64,000 nt of DNA from an uncultured Lachnospiraceae bacterium (GCA_910577045.1 CAJTLB010000009.1:62001-126000); one strand, 5' to 3'; positions 53,601 through 61,935 are shown, counted from the first letter of the stretch. The notes: generated by a model not told the origin, from the letters alone. Translations and numbers: made by a program.

Positions 53601-54393
53601 CAGATGTTGCGAAACGTCCGCCATCTAACTGTACCATAGGCCGGATGTCCGGCGGAATTACTGGGATTACAGTAAGGATCATCCACTCTGGCTTATTCCC
53701 AGATAACCGGAATGCTTCTACTACTTCCAGCCTTTTAATAATCCTTGCTCTTTTCTGCCCACTAGATTCTCTTAATCCTTTTTTTAGCTCTTCTGCATCC
53801 TTTTCTAAATCAATGGCCTGCAAAAGTTCCATAATTGCCTCTGCACCCATTCCAACACGGAAACGGCTGCCCCATTTTTCATAAGCATCCCGGAATTCCT
53901 TTTCAGACAATACTTGTTTATATTGTAAATCTGTATCACCTTTATCTAATACAATATAAGATGCAAAATATAATACCTTCTCTAAAGTTCTTGGAGATAA
54001 ATCCAAAATCAGCCCCATACGGCTTGGTATCCCTTTAAAATACCAAATATGGGATACAGGTGCTGCAAGCTGGATATGCCCCATACGTTCACGTCTTACA
54101 CTTGCTTTTGTCACTTCAACGCCACATCGGTCACAAATAACACCCTTATAACGGATTTTCTTATATTTGCCGCAATGACATTCCCAGTCTTTGCTTGGCC
54201 CGAATATTTTTTCACAAAACAGACCATCTTTTTCCGGCTTCAATGTCCTATAATTAATAGTCTCTGGCTTTAAAACCTCTCCACGTGACCATTGCAGGAT
54301 CTTCTCCGGCGAAGCCAGCCCAATCTTTATTTTATCAAACGTCATTGACTCATATGCTGCTTCATTTACTGTTGTTTCCGGCATGAATGACAC
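50650..54393 (-). CDS. rpoC: RNA polymerase subunit beta-prime
   Basis: A 1247-residue beta-prime. Zinc finger CHCGKYKKIRYKGVICDRCG near the N-terminus, catalytic NADFDGDQMAVHLPLS (about 460), bridge helix/trigger loop region (GARKGLSDTALRTADSGYLTRRLVDV), second zinc site (CKAHLGVCAKCYG) and QSIGEPGTQLTMRTFHTGG. The last about 25 residues are strongly acidic. 22 bp after rpoB. Confidence 0.99.
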   Translation of the reverse strand: MSFMPETTVNEAAYESMTFDKIKIGLASPEKILQWSRGEVLKPETINYRTLKPEKDGLFCEKIFGPSKDWECHCGKYKKIRYKGVICDRCGVEVTKASVRRERMGHIQLAAPVSHIWYFKGIPSRMGLILDLSPRTLEKVLYFASYIVLDKGDTDLQYKQVLSEKEFRDAYEKWGSRFRVGMGAEAIMELLQAIDLEKDAEELKKGLRESSGQKRARIIKRLEVVEAFRLSGNKPEWMILTVIPVIPPDIRPMVQLDGGRFATSDLNDLYRRIINRNNRLARLLELGAPEIIVRNEKRMLQEAVDALIDNGRRGRPVTGPGNRALKSLSDMLKGKQGRFRQNLLGKRVDYSGRSVIVVGPELKIYQCGLPKEMAIELFKPFVMKELVANGTAHNIKSAKKMVDRVEKEVWDVLEGVIKEHPVMLNRAPTLHRLGIQAFEPILVEGKAIKLHPLVCTAFNADFDGDQMAVHLPLSVEAQAECRFLLLSPNNLLKPSDGAPVAVPSQDMVLGIYYLTQERPGAKGEGKFFKNVNEAILAYENKVITLHAKIKVRCTKTMPDGRALSGIVESTVGRFIFNEILPQDLGFVDRSIPGNELLLEVDFHADKKQLKKILEKVINTHGATRTAEVLDDIKAMGYKYSTRAAMTVSISDMTVPEKKKTILANAEKTIESITKNFRRGFITEEERYKEVIETWKNADDEITEALLSGLDKYNNIYMMADSGARGSDKQIKQLAGMRGLMADTTGRTIELPIKSNFREGLDVLEYFISAHGARKGLSDTALRTADSGYLTRRLVDVSQDLIIREVDCCEGKDEIPGMEVKAFMDGRETIESLEDRITGRYASEDIKDPQTGEILVKANHMITPKRAVKVVGTGVESVKIRTILTCKAHLGVCAKCYGANMATGQAVQVGEAVGIIAAQSIGEPGTQLTMRTFHTGGVAGDDITQGLPRVEELFEARKPKGLAIIAEFGGTAVFKDTKKKREIIITDRENGNSKSYLIPYGSRIKIQDGAILEAGDELTEGSVNPHDILKIKGVRAVQDYMIQEVQRVYRLQGVEINDKHIEVIVRQMLKKIRVEEGGDSDFLPGTSMDVLDYNEENERLIAEGKKPIEGKQVMLGITKASLATNSFLSAASFQETTKVLTEAAINGKADPLIGLKENVIIGQLIPAGTGMKRYRSVKLDTDSSEFDEEVNFSDDFDDMPVKPVQAEPAYRTTESLMAAGLMESLEEEEETIDLIEEETEYPEEEEEI

Positions 54394-54415
54394 TCCCTTC
54401 TATAATCCAATCCTC

Positions 54416-57400
54416 TTATTCCTCATCCATTTCGTCTTCTAATTCCAGGTAATCGTCATCCTCTTCACCCTCATATTCTTCATCAGAATTTACCAATTCT
54501 TCATCATCAAATTCCTGCCTCATAAATCCCATGGATGCATAGGACTCTTTGTCATTATCTATAAAGCGCTTGTCACCCTCAATAATAGAATGTATGTCTG
54601 TATCTGTATAATCAATATTTTCCATAAGCTCCACTTCTGTGTCATCTTCCCGCAATACTTTGACATCCAAAGCGAGAGCCTGCAATTCTTTTAATAATAC
54701 CTTAAAGGACTCTGGAATACCCGGCTCAGGGATATTATCCCCTTTAATTATTGCCTCATAAGTTTTTACACGGCCAACAATATCATCTGATTTTACTGTT
54801 AAAATCTCTTGTAAGGTATAAGATGCCCCATATGCTTCTAGTGCCCATACCTCCATTTCGCCAAAACGCTGCCCGCCAAATTGTGCCTTGCCACCTAATG
54901 GCTGCTGTGTTACCAGTGAATATGGCCCAGTAGAACGTGCATGGATCTTATCATCAACCAGATGATGCAGTTTTAGATAGTGCATATGCCCAATGGTTAC
55001 AGGGCTGTCAAAATACTCCCCTGTCCTTCCATCACGGAGCCTTACCTTACCATCTCTCGAAATTGGCACGCCTTTCCACAGAGCACGGTGATCCAAATTC
55101 TGCTCTAAATATTCCAATACCTCTGGAAGCAATTCCTCGCCGTGTTTCTCTTTAAATTCATCCCATTCCAGGTTTACATAGTCATTTGCTAAATCCAAGG
55201 TATCCATAATATCAAATTCATTTGCCCCGTCAAATACTGGCGTTGCAATATTAAAGCCAAGTGCTTTAGCTGCAAGGCTTAAGTGTATCTCTAACACCTG
55301 TCCAATATTCATACGGGAAGGCACGCCCAACGGATTTAACACAATATCCAATGGCCTGCCATTTGGTAAAAATGGCATATCTTCTACAGGAAGAATCCTG
55401 GAAACAACACCTTTATTCCCATGGCGGCCCGCCATTTTATCACCAACAGAAATTTTTCTTTTTTGTGCAATATAAATACGTACCGTCTGGTTTACCCCTG
55501 GCGGCAGTTCATCGCCATTTTCCCTTGTAAATACTTTAGCATCTACAATAATGCCATATTCCCCATGAGGTACTTTTAACGATGTATCACGTACTTCCCT
55601 AGCCTTCTCGCCAAAAATAGCCCTTAACAAACGCTCTTCTGCTGTTAATTCTGTTTCACCCTTTGGCGTTACTTTACCAACTAAAATATCCCCTGCGCGT
55701 ACTTCCGCGCCAATACGGATAATCCCTCTTTCATCCAAATCTTTTAAAGCATCATCCCCCACGCCTGGGACATCTCTGGTAATTTCCTCTGCCCCTAGCT
55801 TGGTATCCCTAGCTTCTGCCTCATATTCTTCAATATGGACTGATGTATAAACATCATCCATTACTAATCTTTCACTTAATAATACCGCATCTTCGTAATT
55901 ATAGCCTTCCCATGTCATAAACCCAATTAATGGGTTCTTCCCAAGTGCAATCTCTCCTTTATCGGTAGATGCCCCATCTGCGATAACCTGTCCTTGTTCT
56001 ACATGTTCACCACGGAATACAATTGGCTTTTGGTTATAACAGTTAGACTGGTTACTGCGCAAGAATTTAATTAACTTATATGTCTCCCTGCTGCCATCAT
56101 TATCATACTTAATTGTAATTTCCTTAGAAGTAGACCGTTCTACCATGCCTGCACGTTTTGCCACCACACAGACGCCCGAATCCACGGCTGCCTTTGCTTC
56201 AATTCCTGTTCCAACAACAGGGGCTTCTGTTGTAAGAAGCGGAACTGCCTGGCGCTGCATATTAGAACCCATTAACGCACGGTTTGCATCGTCATTTTCT
56301 AGGAATGGTATCATAGATGTCGCTACAGAAAATACCATTTTAGGTGAGACATCCATTAAATCTATCTTATGTTTTTCAAATTGGGACGTTTCTTCCCTAT
56401 AACGCCCTGATACACTGTTATGCTCAAAATGGCCTTCCTCATCTAATGGCTCATTTGCCTGTGCTACAATATAATTATCCTCTTCATCTGCTGTTAAATA
56501 TACTACGTCATCTGTTACTACTGGATTTTTTGGATCTGTCTTATCTACTTTACGGTAAGGTGCTTCCACAAAACCATATTCATTAATCCTTGCATAACAT
56601 GCAAGTGAATTAATTAATCCAATATTTGGGCCTTCTGGCGTCTCAATAGGGCACATTCTTCCATAATGTGTATAATGTACATCACGTACCTCAAACCCAG
56701 CACGATCCCTTGATAATCCCCCAGGGCCCAATGCTGACAAACGCCTTTTATGGGTAAGCTCACCTAATGGATTATTCTGATCCATAAACTGTGACAACTG
56801 GGAGCTTCCAAAAAACTCCTTTACTGCAGCTGTTACAGGTTTTATATTAATTAAAGATTGTGGTGATACTCCATCCAAATCCTGTGTTGTCATTCGCTCC
56901 CGGACCACACGTTCCATTCTAGACAAACCAATCCTATATTGGTTCTGCAATAATTCTCCAACTGCACGGATTCGCCTGTTCCCCAAATGATCAATATCAT
57001 CTGATGTCCCAATGCCTGCCTCTAAGTGCATATTATAATTAATAGAAGCAATAATATCTTCCTTAGTAATATGTTTTGGTATTAAATCTGCAATATCCCT
57101 TTTAATTGCTTCTTTAATTGCCTCCATATCACCAGCATTATCCTTTAAAATCCCTTCCAAAACTGGATAAAATACATTTTCTGTCACCCCTAATTCTTTT
57201 GGGTTACACTCTACATACTTCGTTATGTCAACCATCATATTGGAAAGAACCTTTACGTTTCTTTCTTCTGTTTGTATCCAAACAGAAGGTACAGCAGCAT
57301 TCTGGATATCTTCTGCCAAAGATGCTGTTACTGTTGTCCCTTTTTCTACCATGACTTCCCCTGTTGTAGGGTCTATTACATCTTCTGCCAGCACTTTGCC

Positions 57401-58270
57401 TGCGATCCTATTCTTAAAATGCAATTTTTTATTAAACTTATAACGCCCTACCTTCGCCAAATCATATCTTCTTGGATCAAAAAACATAGAAGTAATCAGG
57501 CTTTCTGCACTATCTACAGAAAGCGGCTCACCAGGACGTATCTTTTTATATAATTCAAGTAAACCATCTTGATAATTATCAGATGTATCTTTCCCAAAAC
57601 TTGCTACAATCTTTGGCTCTTCTCCAAATAATTCTAATATCTCTGTATTTGTCCCATATCCCAATGCACGGACTAAAACCGTAACAGGCACTTTCCTAGT
57701 CCGATCCACCCGTACATAAAAAACATCATTAGAATCCGTTTCATATTCCAGCCATGCGCCCCTATTAGGGATAACTGTACAGGAATATAACGTCTTTCCA
57801 ATTTTGTCATGGGCAATTCCATAATAAATACCAGGGGAACGTACAAGCTGGCTTACAATTACACGTTCAGCTCCATTGATGACAAATGTGCCTGTCGCAG
57901 TCATTAATGGCAAATCACCCATGAAAATCTCGTGTTCATTTATCTCATCTTTTTCTTTGTTGTAAAGCCTTACTCTTACCTTCAAAGGTGCAGCGTAGGT
58001 AGCATCTCTTTCTTTACACTCTTCAATAGAATACTTCACATCATCTTCACATAGAACAAAATCTACAAATTCCAAGCTTAGATGTCCGCTGTAATCTGCA
58101 ATTGGAGAGATATCTTCGAAAACTTCCCTGAGCCCTTCATCCAGGAACCACTCGTAAGAATCCTTTTGGATCTCAATCAGGTTTGGCATATCAAGAACCT
58201 CTTTTTGTCTTGCATAGCTCATACGCATACTCTTACCGGATTTCACTGGACGTATTCTGTTTTTCTCCAT
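54416..58270 (-). CDS. rpoB: RNA polymerase subunit beta
   Basis: A 1284-residue beta subunit. The rifampicin region reads QLSQFMDQNNPLGELTHKRR and LSALGPGG, the wild-type-like residues of sensitive bacteria. The C-terminal catalytic part has KMAGRHGNKGVVS and GGKAQFGGQRFGEMEVWALEAYGA. The C-terminus carries a long acidic extension (about 35 residues rich in Glu/Asp). GGGGTGAAACGTCAAA precedes the ATG. Own promoter plus possible read-through from rplJL. Confidence 0.99.
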   Translation of the reverse strand: MEKNRIRPVKSGKSMRMSYARQKEVLDMPNLIEIQKDSYEWFLDEGLREVFEDISPIADYSGHLSLEFVDFVLCEDDVKYSIEECKERDATYAAPLKVRVRLYNKEKDEINEHEIFMGDLPLMTATGTFVINGAERVIVSQLVRSPGIYYGIAHDKIGKTLYSCTVIPNRGAWLEYETDSNDVFYVRVDRTRKVPVTVLVRALGYGTNTEILELFGEEPKIVASFGKDTSDNYQDGLLELYKKIRPGEPLSVDSAESLITSMFFDPRRYDLAKVGRYKFNKKLHFKNRIAGKVLAEDVIDPTTGEVMVEKGTTVTASLAEDIQNAAVPSVWIQTEERNVKVLSNMMVDITKYVECNPKELGVTENVFYPVLEGILKDNAGDMEAIKEAIKRDIADLIPKHITKEDIIASINYNMHLEAGIGTSDDIDHLGNRRIRAVGELLQNQYRIGLSRMERVVRERMTTQDLDGVSPQSLINIKPVTAAVKEFFGSSQLSQFMDQNNPLGELTHKRRLSALGPGGLSRDRAGFEVRDVHYTHYGRMCPIETPEGPNIGLINSLACYARINEYGFVEAPYRKVDKTDPKNPVVTDDVVYLTADEEDNYIVAQANEPLDEEGHFEHNSVSGRYREETSQFEKHKIDLMDVSPKMVFSVATSMIPFLENDDANRALMGSNMQRQAVPLLTTEAPVVGTGIEAKAAVDSGVCVVAKRAGMVERSTSKEITIKYDNDGSRETYKLIKFLRSNQSNCYNQKPIVFRGEHVEQGQVIADGASTDKGEIALGKNPLIGFMTWEGYNYEDAVLLSERLVMDDVYTSVHIEEYEAEARDTKLGAEEITRDVPGVGDDALKDLDERGIIRIGAEVRAGDILVGKVTPKGETELTAEERLLRAIFGEKAREVRDTSLKVPHGEYGIIVDAKVFTRENGDELPPGVNQTVRIYIAQKRKISVGDKMAGRHGNKGVVSRILPVEDMPFLPNGRPLDIVLNPLGVPSRMNIGQVLEIHLSLAAKALGFNIATPVFDGANEFDIMDTLDLANDYVNLEWDEFKEKHGEELLPEVLEYLEQNLDHRALWKGVPISRDGKVRLRDGRTGEYFDSPVTIGHMHYLKLHHLVDDKIHARSTGPYSLVTQQPLGGKAQFGGQRFGEMEVWALEAYGASYTLQEILTVKSDDIVGRVKTYEAIIKGDNIPEPGIPESFKVLLKELQALALDVKVLREDDTEVELMENIDYTDTDIHSIIEGDKRFIDNDKESYASMGFMRQEFDDEELVNSDEEYEGEEDDDYLELEDEMDEE

Positions 58271-58360
58271 TTTGACGTTTCACCCCTTGTCTTTTTATCA
58301 AGAACCTACCTGTGTGGTTGAACACAATAGGTATATGTCACCACAATAAGTGCATTTTAC

Positions 58361-58389
58361 ATGGTAACACATTCCAGTCAATATGTCAA
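58361..58389 (-). promoter_or_regulatory. rpoB promoter
   Basis: Perfect TTGACA (58389-58384), 17 bp, TACCAT (58366-58361), leader about 85 nt. Confidence 0.8.
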
Positions 58390-58406
58390 GCAAAAAATAT
58401 TGGTTT

Positions 58407-58479
58407 TGCGCAACTGGGCACCCGTCCCCTAATGTCCGCCAGTCTGTTTGCACATTTTATTTAAGTGCCCATGTGCATA
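58407..58479 (-). repeat. Inverted-repeat element upstream of rpoB promoter
   Basis: Arms TGCGCAACTGGGCAC (58407-58421) and GTGCCCATGTGCA (58465-58477) enclose about 43 bp. The outer end carries the 14-mer TGCCCATGTGCATA also found at 19409-19422, in both cases directly after a terminator. It may be a remnant of a small mobile element or a structured RNA. Confidence 0.5.
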
Positions 58480-58480
58480 T

Positions 58481-58514
58481 AAAAAAAGCCACAAACTCAT
58501 TTGTTTATGGCTCT
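58481..58514 (-). terminator. rplJL terminator
   Basis: Minus strand AGCCATAAAC / GTTTGTGGCT hairpin then TTTTTTT, 28 nt after rplL. Confidence 0.82.
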
Positions 58515-58541
58515 TTTTATACTGAATTAGAAGTCCTATAA

Positions 58542-58907
58542 TTACTTTAATGTAACCTTTGCCCCTACTTCTTCTAATTTCTTCTTGATTTCTTCTGCTT
58601 CGTCTTTGCTTGCGCCAGCCTTTACTACCTTTGGTGCACCATCTACTACTTCTTTTGCTTCCTTTAAGCCTAAACCAGTAGCTTCACGTACTACCTTAAT
58701 AACTTTAACCTTTTCAGAACCAACCTCTGTCAATTCTACATCAAATTCTGTCTTCTCTTCTTCTGCAGCTGCGCCTGTGCCTGCTGTCATAACAATTGCC
58801 CCTGCTGATGCAGATACACCAAATTCTTCTTCACATGCCTTTACTAATTCATTTAACTCTAATACACTAAGACCTTTGATAACTTCAATAATTTCTGCGG
58901 TTGTCAT
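58542..58907 (-). CDS. rplL: Ribosomal protein L7/L12
   Basis: A 121-residue L7/L12: N-terminal dimer helices (VLELNELVKACEEEFGV), Ala-rich hinge (about 35-50) and C-terminal factor-binding domain (KVIKVVREATGLGLKEAKEVVDGAP). It binds L10 and recruits translation GTPases. 36 bp after rplJ. Confidence 0.98.
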   Translation of the reverse strand: MTTAEIIEVIKGLSVLELNELVKACEEEFGVSASAGAIVMTAGTGAAAEEEKTEFDVELTEVGSEKVKVIKVVREATGLGLKEAKEVVDGAPKVVKAGASKDEAEEIKKKLEEVGAKVTLK

Positions 58908-58943
58908 AATTTTATTACCTCCATTTTGTATTTATATTCTGAT

Positions 58944-59438
58944 TTATGCAGTTTCGCCTTTGGACTCTGCAATCTGCTTAATAACACGAGCAAAGCTTGC
59001 CACAGGGGACTGGATACTTCCCAAGAATTTGGATAACAATTCTTCCCTGGATGGGATTGTTGCAATCACTTGAATTCCCTTCTCATCATAATAAGTCCCT
59101 TCTATAACACCTGCCTTTAATTCCAGTGCTTTTGCATCCTTTGCAAAATTATATAAAATTCTTGCTGGGGCTGTTGCATCTGTCTTAGATACAGCAATCG
59201 CTGTAGGTCCCTCTAAATGAGGAGCTAATGCTTCGAATTCGGTTCCCTTAATTGCAAAATTAATCATTGTATTTTTATAAACTTTATATACAACGCCGGC
59301 TTCCCTTAACTGCTTACGGAGCCTAGTATCTTCCTCTACAGTAAGGCCACGGTAATCAGCTACAACTGCTGCCTGTGCTCCATTTAGCAATTCAGAAATC
59401 TCATCCACAATTGGTTTCTTCAATTCTACTTTAGCCAT
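58944..59438 (-). CDS. rplJ: Ribosomal protein L10
   Basis: A 164-residue L10 with KKPIVDEISELLNGAQAAVVADYRGLTV, YKVYKNTMINFAIKGT and a C-terminal L12-binding helix (SPVASFARVIKQIAE). It also represses its own operon by binding the leader. AGGAGGTG precedes the ATG. Confidence 0.97.
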   Translation of the reverse strand: MAKVELKKPIVDEISELLNGAQAAVVADYRGLTVEEDTRLRKQLREAGVVYKVYKNTMINFAIKGTEFEALAPHLEGPTAIAVSKTDATAPARILYNFAKDAKALELKAGVIEGTYYDEKGIQVIATIPSREELLSKFLGSIQSPVASFARVIKQIAESKGETA

Positions 59439-59656
59439 GAGTGGTACACCTCCTTGTTAGATTTAATCCTGCCATAATGCGTACCCCATATACCTCCTCA
59501 GTGGTATCCTGCATGGGGCTGTACACAAAAAATGTCTCTCTGTTTGCACAGAGAGACATAATAAATTCTTATTATCTAAGCATTTTTATGAACCTCGGCA
59601 GGCGCTTTCCTTATGCCGGTTATACCGGCACCTGCTGTCTCTGGCAGTTTTTATAC
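59439..59656 (-). ncRNA. L10 leader with internal attenuator
   Basis: Untranslated leader of rplJL. The 5' part contains the L10-binding fold: CAGCAGGTGCCGG with partner CCGGC and GCGCCTGCCGAGG (59637-59593), the hallmark of the bacterial L10 leader. Next comes a full terminator (59560-59526). Before rplJ, CCCCAT and ATACC pair with GGTAT and ATGGGG (about 59512-59478) around a GGAGG. L10 binding should favour termination or block initiation. Confidence 0.85.
59526..59560 (-). terminator. Attenuator hairpin in L10 leader
   Basis: Minus strand ATGTCTCTCTG / CAGAGAGACAT then TTTTTT. Confidence 0.9.
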
Positions 59657-59662
59657 TTGTGC

Positions 59663-59691
59663 AGTATAGCATGTTCTGCTTTTTCTGTCAA
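59663..59691 (-). promoter_or_regulatory. rplJL promoter
   Basis: Perfect TTGACA (59691-59686), 17 bp, TATACT (59668-59663), in the short gap after rplA. Confidence 0.85.
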
Positions 59692-59699
59692 GCTTTTTA

Positions 59700-60395
59700 T
59701 TAACTCATCAGTTTTACAACATTTAATTTCACACCAGGGCCCATTGTGGAAGACATGGTAACACTTCTTAAATATTGACCTTTTACTGCACTAGGTTTAG
59801 CTTTAATAATTGCATCAATGAGAGTTTGGAAATTGTCCGCTAATTGTTCCTCTGTAAAGGAAGCTTTTCCAATTGGCACATGGATAATATTTGTTTTATC
59901 AAGTCTATATTCAATCTTACCTGCCTTAATATCCTTTACAGCCTTTGTAACATCCATAGTTACAGTTCCTGCCTTTGGATTTGGCATTAAGCCCTTCGGC
60001 CCAAGTACACGGCCAAGTCGTCCGACAACACCCATCATATCTGGTGTTGCTACTACAACATCAAAATCAAACCAGCCTTCATTTTGAATCTTAGGAATCA
60101 GTTCTTCGCCACCTACAAAATCTGCCCCTGCTGCCTCTGCTTCAGAAAGCTTATCTCCCTTTGCAAATACTAAGACTTTTACTGATTTTCCTGTTCCATG
60201 TGGCAATACAACTGCGCCACGGATCTGCTGTTCAGCATGACGGCCATCACAGCCTGTTCTAATGTGTAATTCAACTGTTTCATCGAACTTTGCACCTGAT
60301 GTCTTTTTTACAAGCGCAATTGCATCTGCCACATCATATTGTACGGATCTATCTACTAATTTTGCAGCTTCTGCATATCTTTTTCCTGATTTCAT
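59700..60395 (-). CDS. rplA: Ribosomal protein L1
   Basis: A 231-residue L1 with KFDETVELHIRTGCDGRHAEQQIRG, GRLGRVLGPKGLMPNPKAGTV and the C-terminal TMSSTMGPGVKLNV. It binds helix 76-78 of 23S rRNA and represses its own mRNA through a mimic of that site. Candidate sites lie just before rplA and rplK. Confidence 0.98.
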   Translation of the reverse strand: MKSGKRYAEAAKLVDRSVQYDVADAIALVKKTSGAKFDETVELHIRTGCDGRHAEQQIRGAVVLPHGTGKSVKVLVFAKGDKLSEAEAAGADFVGGEELIPKIQNEGWFDFDVVVATPDMMGVVGRLGRVLGPKGLMPNPKAGTVTMDVTKAVKDIKAGKIEYRLDKTNIIHVPIGKASFTEEQLADNFQTLIDAIIKAKPSAVKGQYLRSVTMSSTMGPGVKLNVVKLMS

Positions 60396-60408
60396 GTTTA
60401 ACCTCCTA

Positions 60409-60438
60409 GTGGTATTTAATCGGGCAATGCCCTCCCAC
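60409..60438 (-). promoter_or_regulatory. L1-binding-site mimic before rplA
   Basis: Minus strand GTGGGAG (60438-60432), a GGGC/GCCC-type inner stretch, then AAATACCAC (60417-60409), just before AGGAGG. E. coli 23S rRNA has GUGGGAGG and GAAAUACCAC at its L1 site, so the mRNA can copy the stem GTGG/CCAC and its internal loop. Confidence 0.7.
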
Positions 60439-60474
60439 GCTTTATACGCTCTTATTAGTTATCTGCATCCGAAA

Positions 60475-60900
60475 TTAGTCTTCTACTGTAATTCCCATGC
60501 TTCTTGCAGTACCAGCAATCATGCTCATGGCAGCTTCTATACTTGCTGCGTTTAAGTCTGGCATTTTAAGCTCTGCAATCTTTTGAAGATCTGCCTTGGA
60601 TATTTTCGCAACTTTTGTTTTATTTGGTACTGCAGAACCAGACTGGATTTTACATGCCTTCTTTAATAATACTGCAGCAGGAGGAGTCTTTGTAATAAAG
60701 CTAAAGCTTCTATCTGCATAAACAGTAATAACCACTGGAATAATCATTCCGTCTTGATCTGCTGTCCTTGCATTAAACTCCTTTGTAAACTGTACAATAT
60801 TAACACCGTGCTGTCCAAGTGCAGGACCAACTGGTGGAGCTGGTGTTGCCTTTCCAGCAGGAATCTGCAATTTAATATAACCTGTAACTTTTTTAGCCAT
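60475..60900 (-). CDS. rplK: Ribosomal protein L11
   Basis: A 141-residue L11 of standard length: GYIKLQIPAGKATPAPPVGPALGQHGVNI and the C-terminal rRNA-binding part (MPDLNAASIEAAMSMIAGTARSMGI). It forms the GTPase-associated centre with L10/L12. 79 bp before rplA. Confidence 0.98.
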   Translation of the reverse strand: MAKKVTGYIKLQIPAGKATPAPPVGPALGQHGVNIVQFTKEFNARTADQDGMIIPVVITVYADRSFSFITKTPPAAVLLKKACKIQSGSAVPNKTKVAKISKADLQKIAELKMPDLNAASIEAAMSMIAGTARSMGITVED

Positions 60901-60923
60901 TTTAAGGCACCTCCTAAATTGTT

Positions 60924-60983
60924 GTGGTATTTGGCGACAAGAATATATCCTTATCTCCCACGTATCTTATGCTATTAAGATAC
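60924..60983 (-). promoter_or_regulatory. L1-binding-site mimic and hairpin before rplK
   Basis: Minus strand hairpin GTATCTTA / TAAGATAC (60983-60962) followed at once by GTGGGAG (60961-60955) and AAATACCAC (60932-60924), then TTAGGAGG. Same 23S-like elements as before rplA, with a longer inner segment. Confidence 0.68.
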
Positions 60984-61015
60984 ATTCTCAGTTTCTAGCT
61001 GCTCCACAGAATACC

Positions 61016-61534
61016 CTACAGCTTTTTCACTTCTGTGAAGCTTAATTCAACCGGTGTCTCACGGCCGAACATGTCAACAGTAATTGTAACGCTCTGTTTA
61101 CTTGGGTTTATGGCTTTAATTACGCCAACCGTCTCCTGCCATGCCCCAGCAGTTACGGTAACGCTGTCACCAACCTGATAATCTACAACTACTTCACTTT
61201 CCAGTTTGATTCCCAGCGGCTTCATCTCGGCTTCTGTCAGATGGACAGGCTTTGACCCAGGCCCTACAAATCCGGTCACGCCTCTTGTGTTACGCACGAC
61301 ATACCATGTATCATCATTCATAACCATATTGATTAAAACATATCCTGGAAACATCTTTTTTTGGACCTGCTTTTTGGCGCCATTTTTTACCTCAACTACA
61401 TCCTGCATAGGCACAATTACTTCTAAAATCTGATCCTGTAGTTTCCTGTTTTCAATTGTTTTCTCAATATTTGCTTTAACCTTATTTTCATAACCTGAAT
61501 AGGTATGCACTACATACCAATTTGACTCTGCCAT
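61016..61534 (-). CDS. nusG: Transcription termination/antitermination factor NusG
   Basis: A 172-residue NusG: NGN domain (about 1-118, NWYVVHTYSGYENKV, MFPGYVLINMVMND, NTRGVTGFVG) and C-terminal KOW domain (VGDSVTVTAGAWQETVGVI). It binds the RNA polymerase clamp. ATG 61534, with GGGTGA upstream, is the family start; the longer frame to 61618 runs into secE. Confidence 0.97.
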   Translation of the reverse strand: MAESNWYVVHTYSGYENKVKANIEKTIENRKLQDQILEVIVPMQDVVEVKNGAKKQVQKKMFPGYVLINMVMNDDTWYVVRNTRGVTGFVGPGSKPVHLTEAEMKPLGIKLESEVVVDYQVGDSVTVTAGAWQETVGVIKAINPSKQSVTITVDMFGRETPVELSFTEVKKL

Positions 61535-61557
61535 ATAATCACCCTGCCTTAATTTAA

Positions 61558-61761
61558 TTATATTAGGAACCCAAGCCCAAGCTGAATTACTGCATCCAAA
61601 ATAGCAATAATTGCACATAAACCAACAGAAATAGCTACAACTGCAACTGTCTGTCTCACAAGTGACTTTTTATCCGGCCAGATAATCTTTTTAAATTCTG
61701 CCTTAAGGCCGTCCATCCAGCTTCTTTTTGGAGCCTTTGCTGTTTTTACAGTTTCTCCCAT
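61558..61761 (-). CDS. secE: Preprotein translocase subunit SecE
   Basis: A 67-residue single-span SecE: amphipathic helix RSWMDGLKAEFKKIIWPDKKSLVRQT then one membrane helix to the C-terminus. Partner of SecY. Between rpmG and nusG as in most bacteria. Confidence 0.94.
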   Translation of the reverse strand: MGETVKTAKAPKRSWMDGLKAEFKKIIWPDKKSLVRQTVAVVAISVGLCAIIAILDAVIQLGLGFLI

Positions 61762-61785
61762 TGTTTCACCTCATAATGAAATTAC

Positions 61786-61935
61786 CTATTTTGTTTCCTT
61801 GTGCATTGTGTGTGTCTTGCAGAATCTGCAGTATTTCTTTGTTTCCATTCTGTCAGGATGTGTTTTCTTATCCTTCGTCATGTTGTAATTACGCTGCTTA
61901 CATTCCGTACATGCCAATGTGATTTTTGTGCGCAC
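61786..61935 (-). CDS. rpmG: Ribosomal protein L33
   Basis: A 49-residue L33 that falls below usual ORF cut-offs. It reads (M)RTKITLACTECKQRNYNM and ends CRFCKTHTMHKETK, with two CxxC pairs, so it is the zinc-binding form. Start is GTG at 61935 with GGAGGTGG upstream. First gene of the rpmG-secE-nusG transcript. Confidence 0.95.
   Translation of the reverse strand: MRTKITLACTECKQRNYNMTKDKKTHPDRMETKKYCRFCKTHTMHKETK

Noticed and set aside
58401..58420. Match of CCCAGTTGCGCAAAA upstream of rpoB with CCCAGTTGCGTAAAA in the alkylation repair gene
   Set aside because: The second copy is ordinary coding sequence fitting its protein family and flanks do not match; likely chance.
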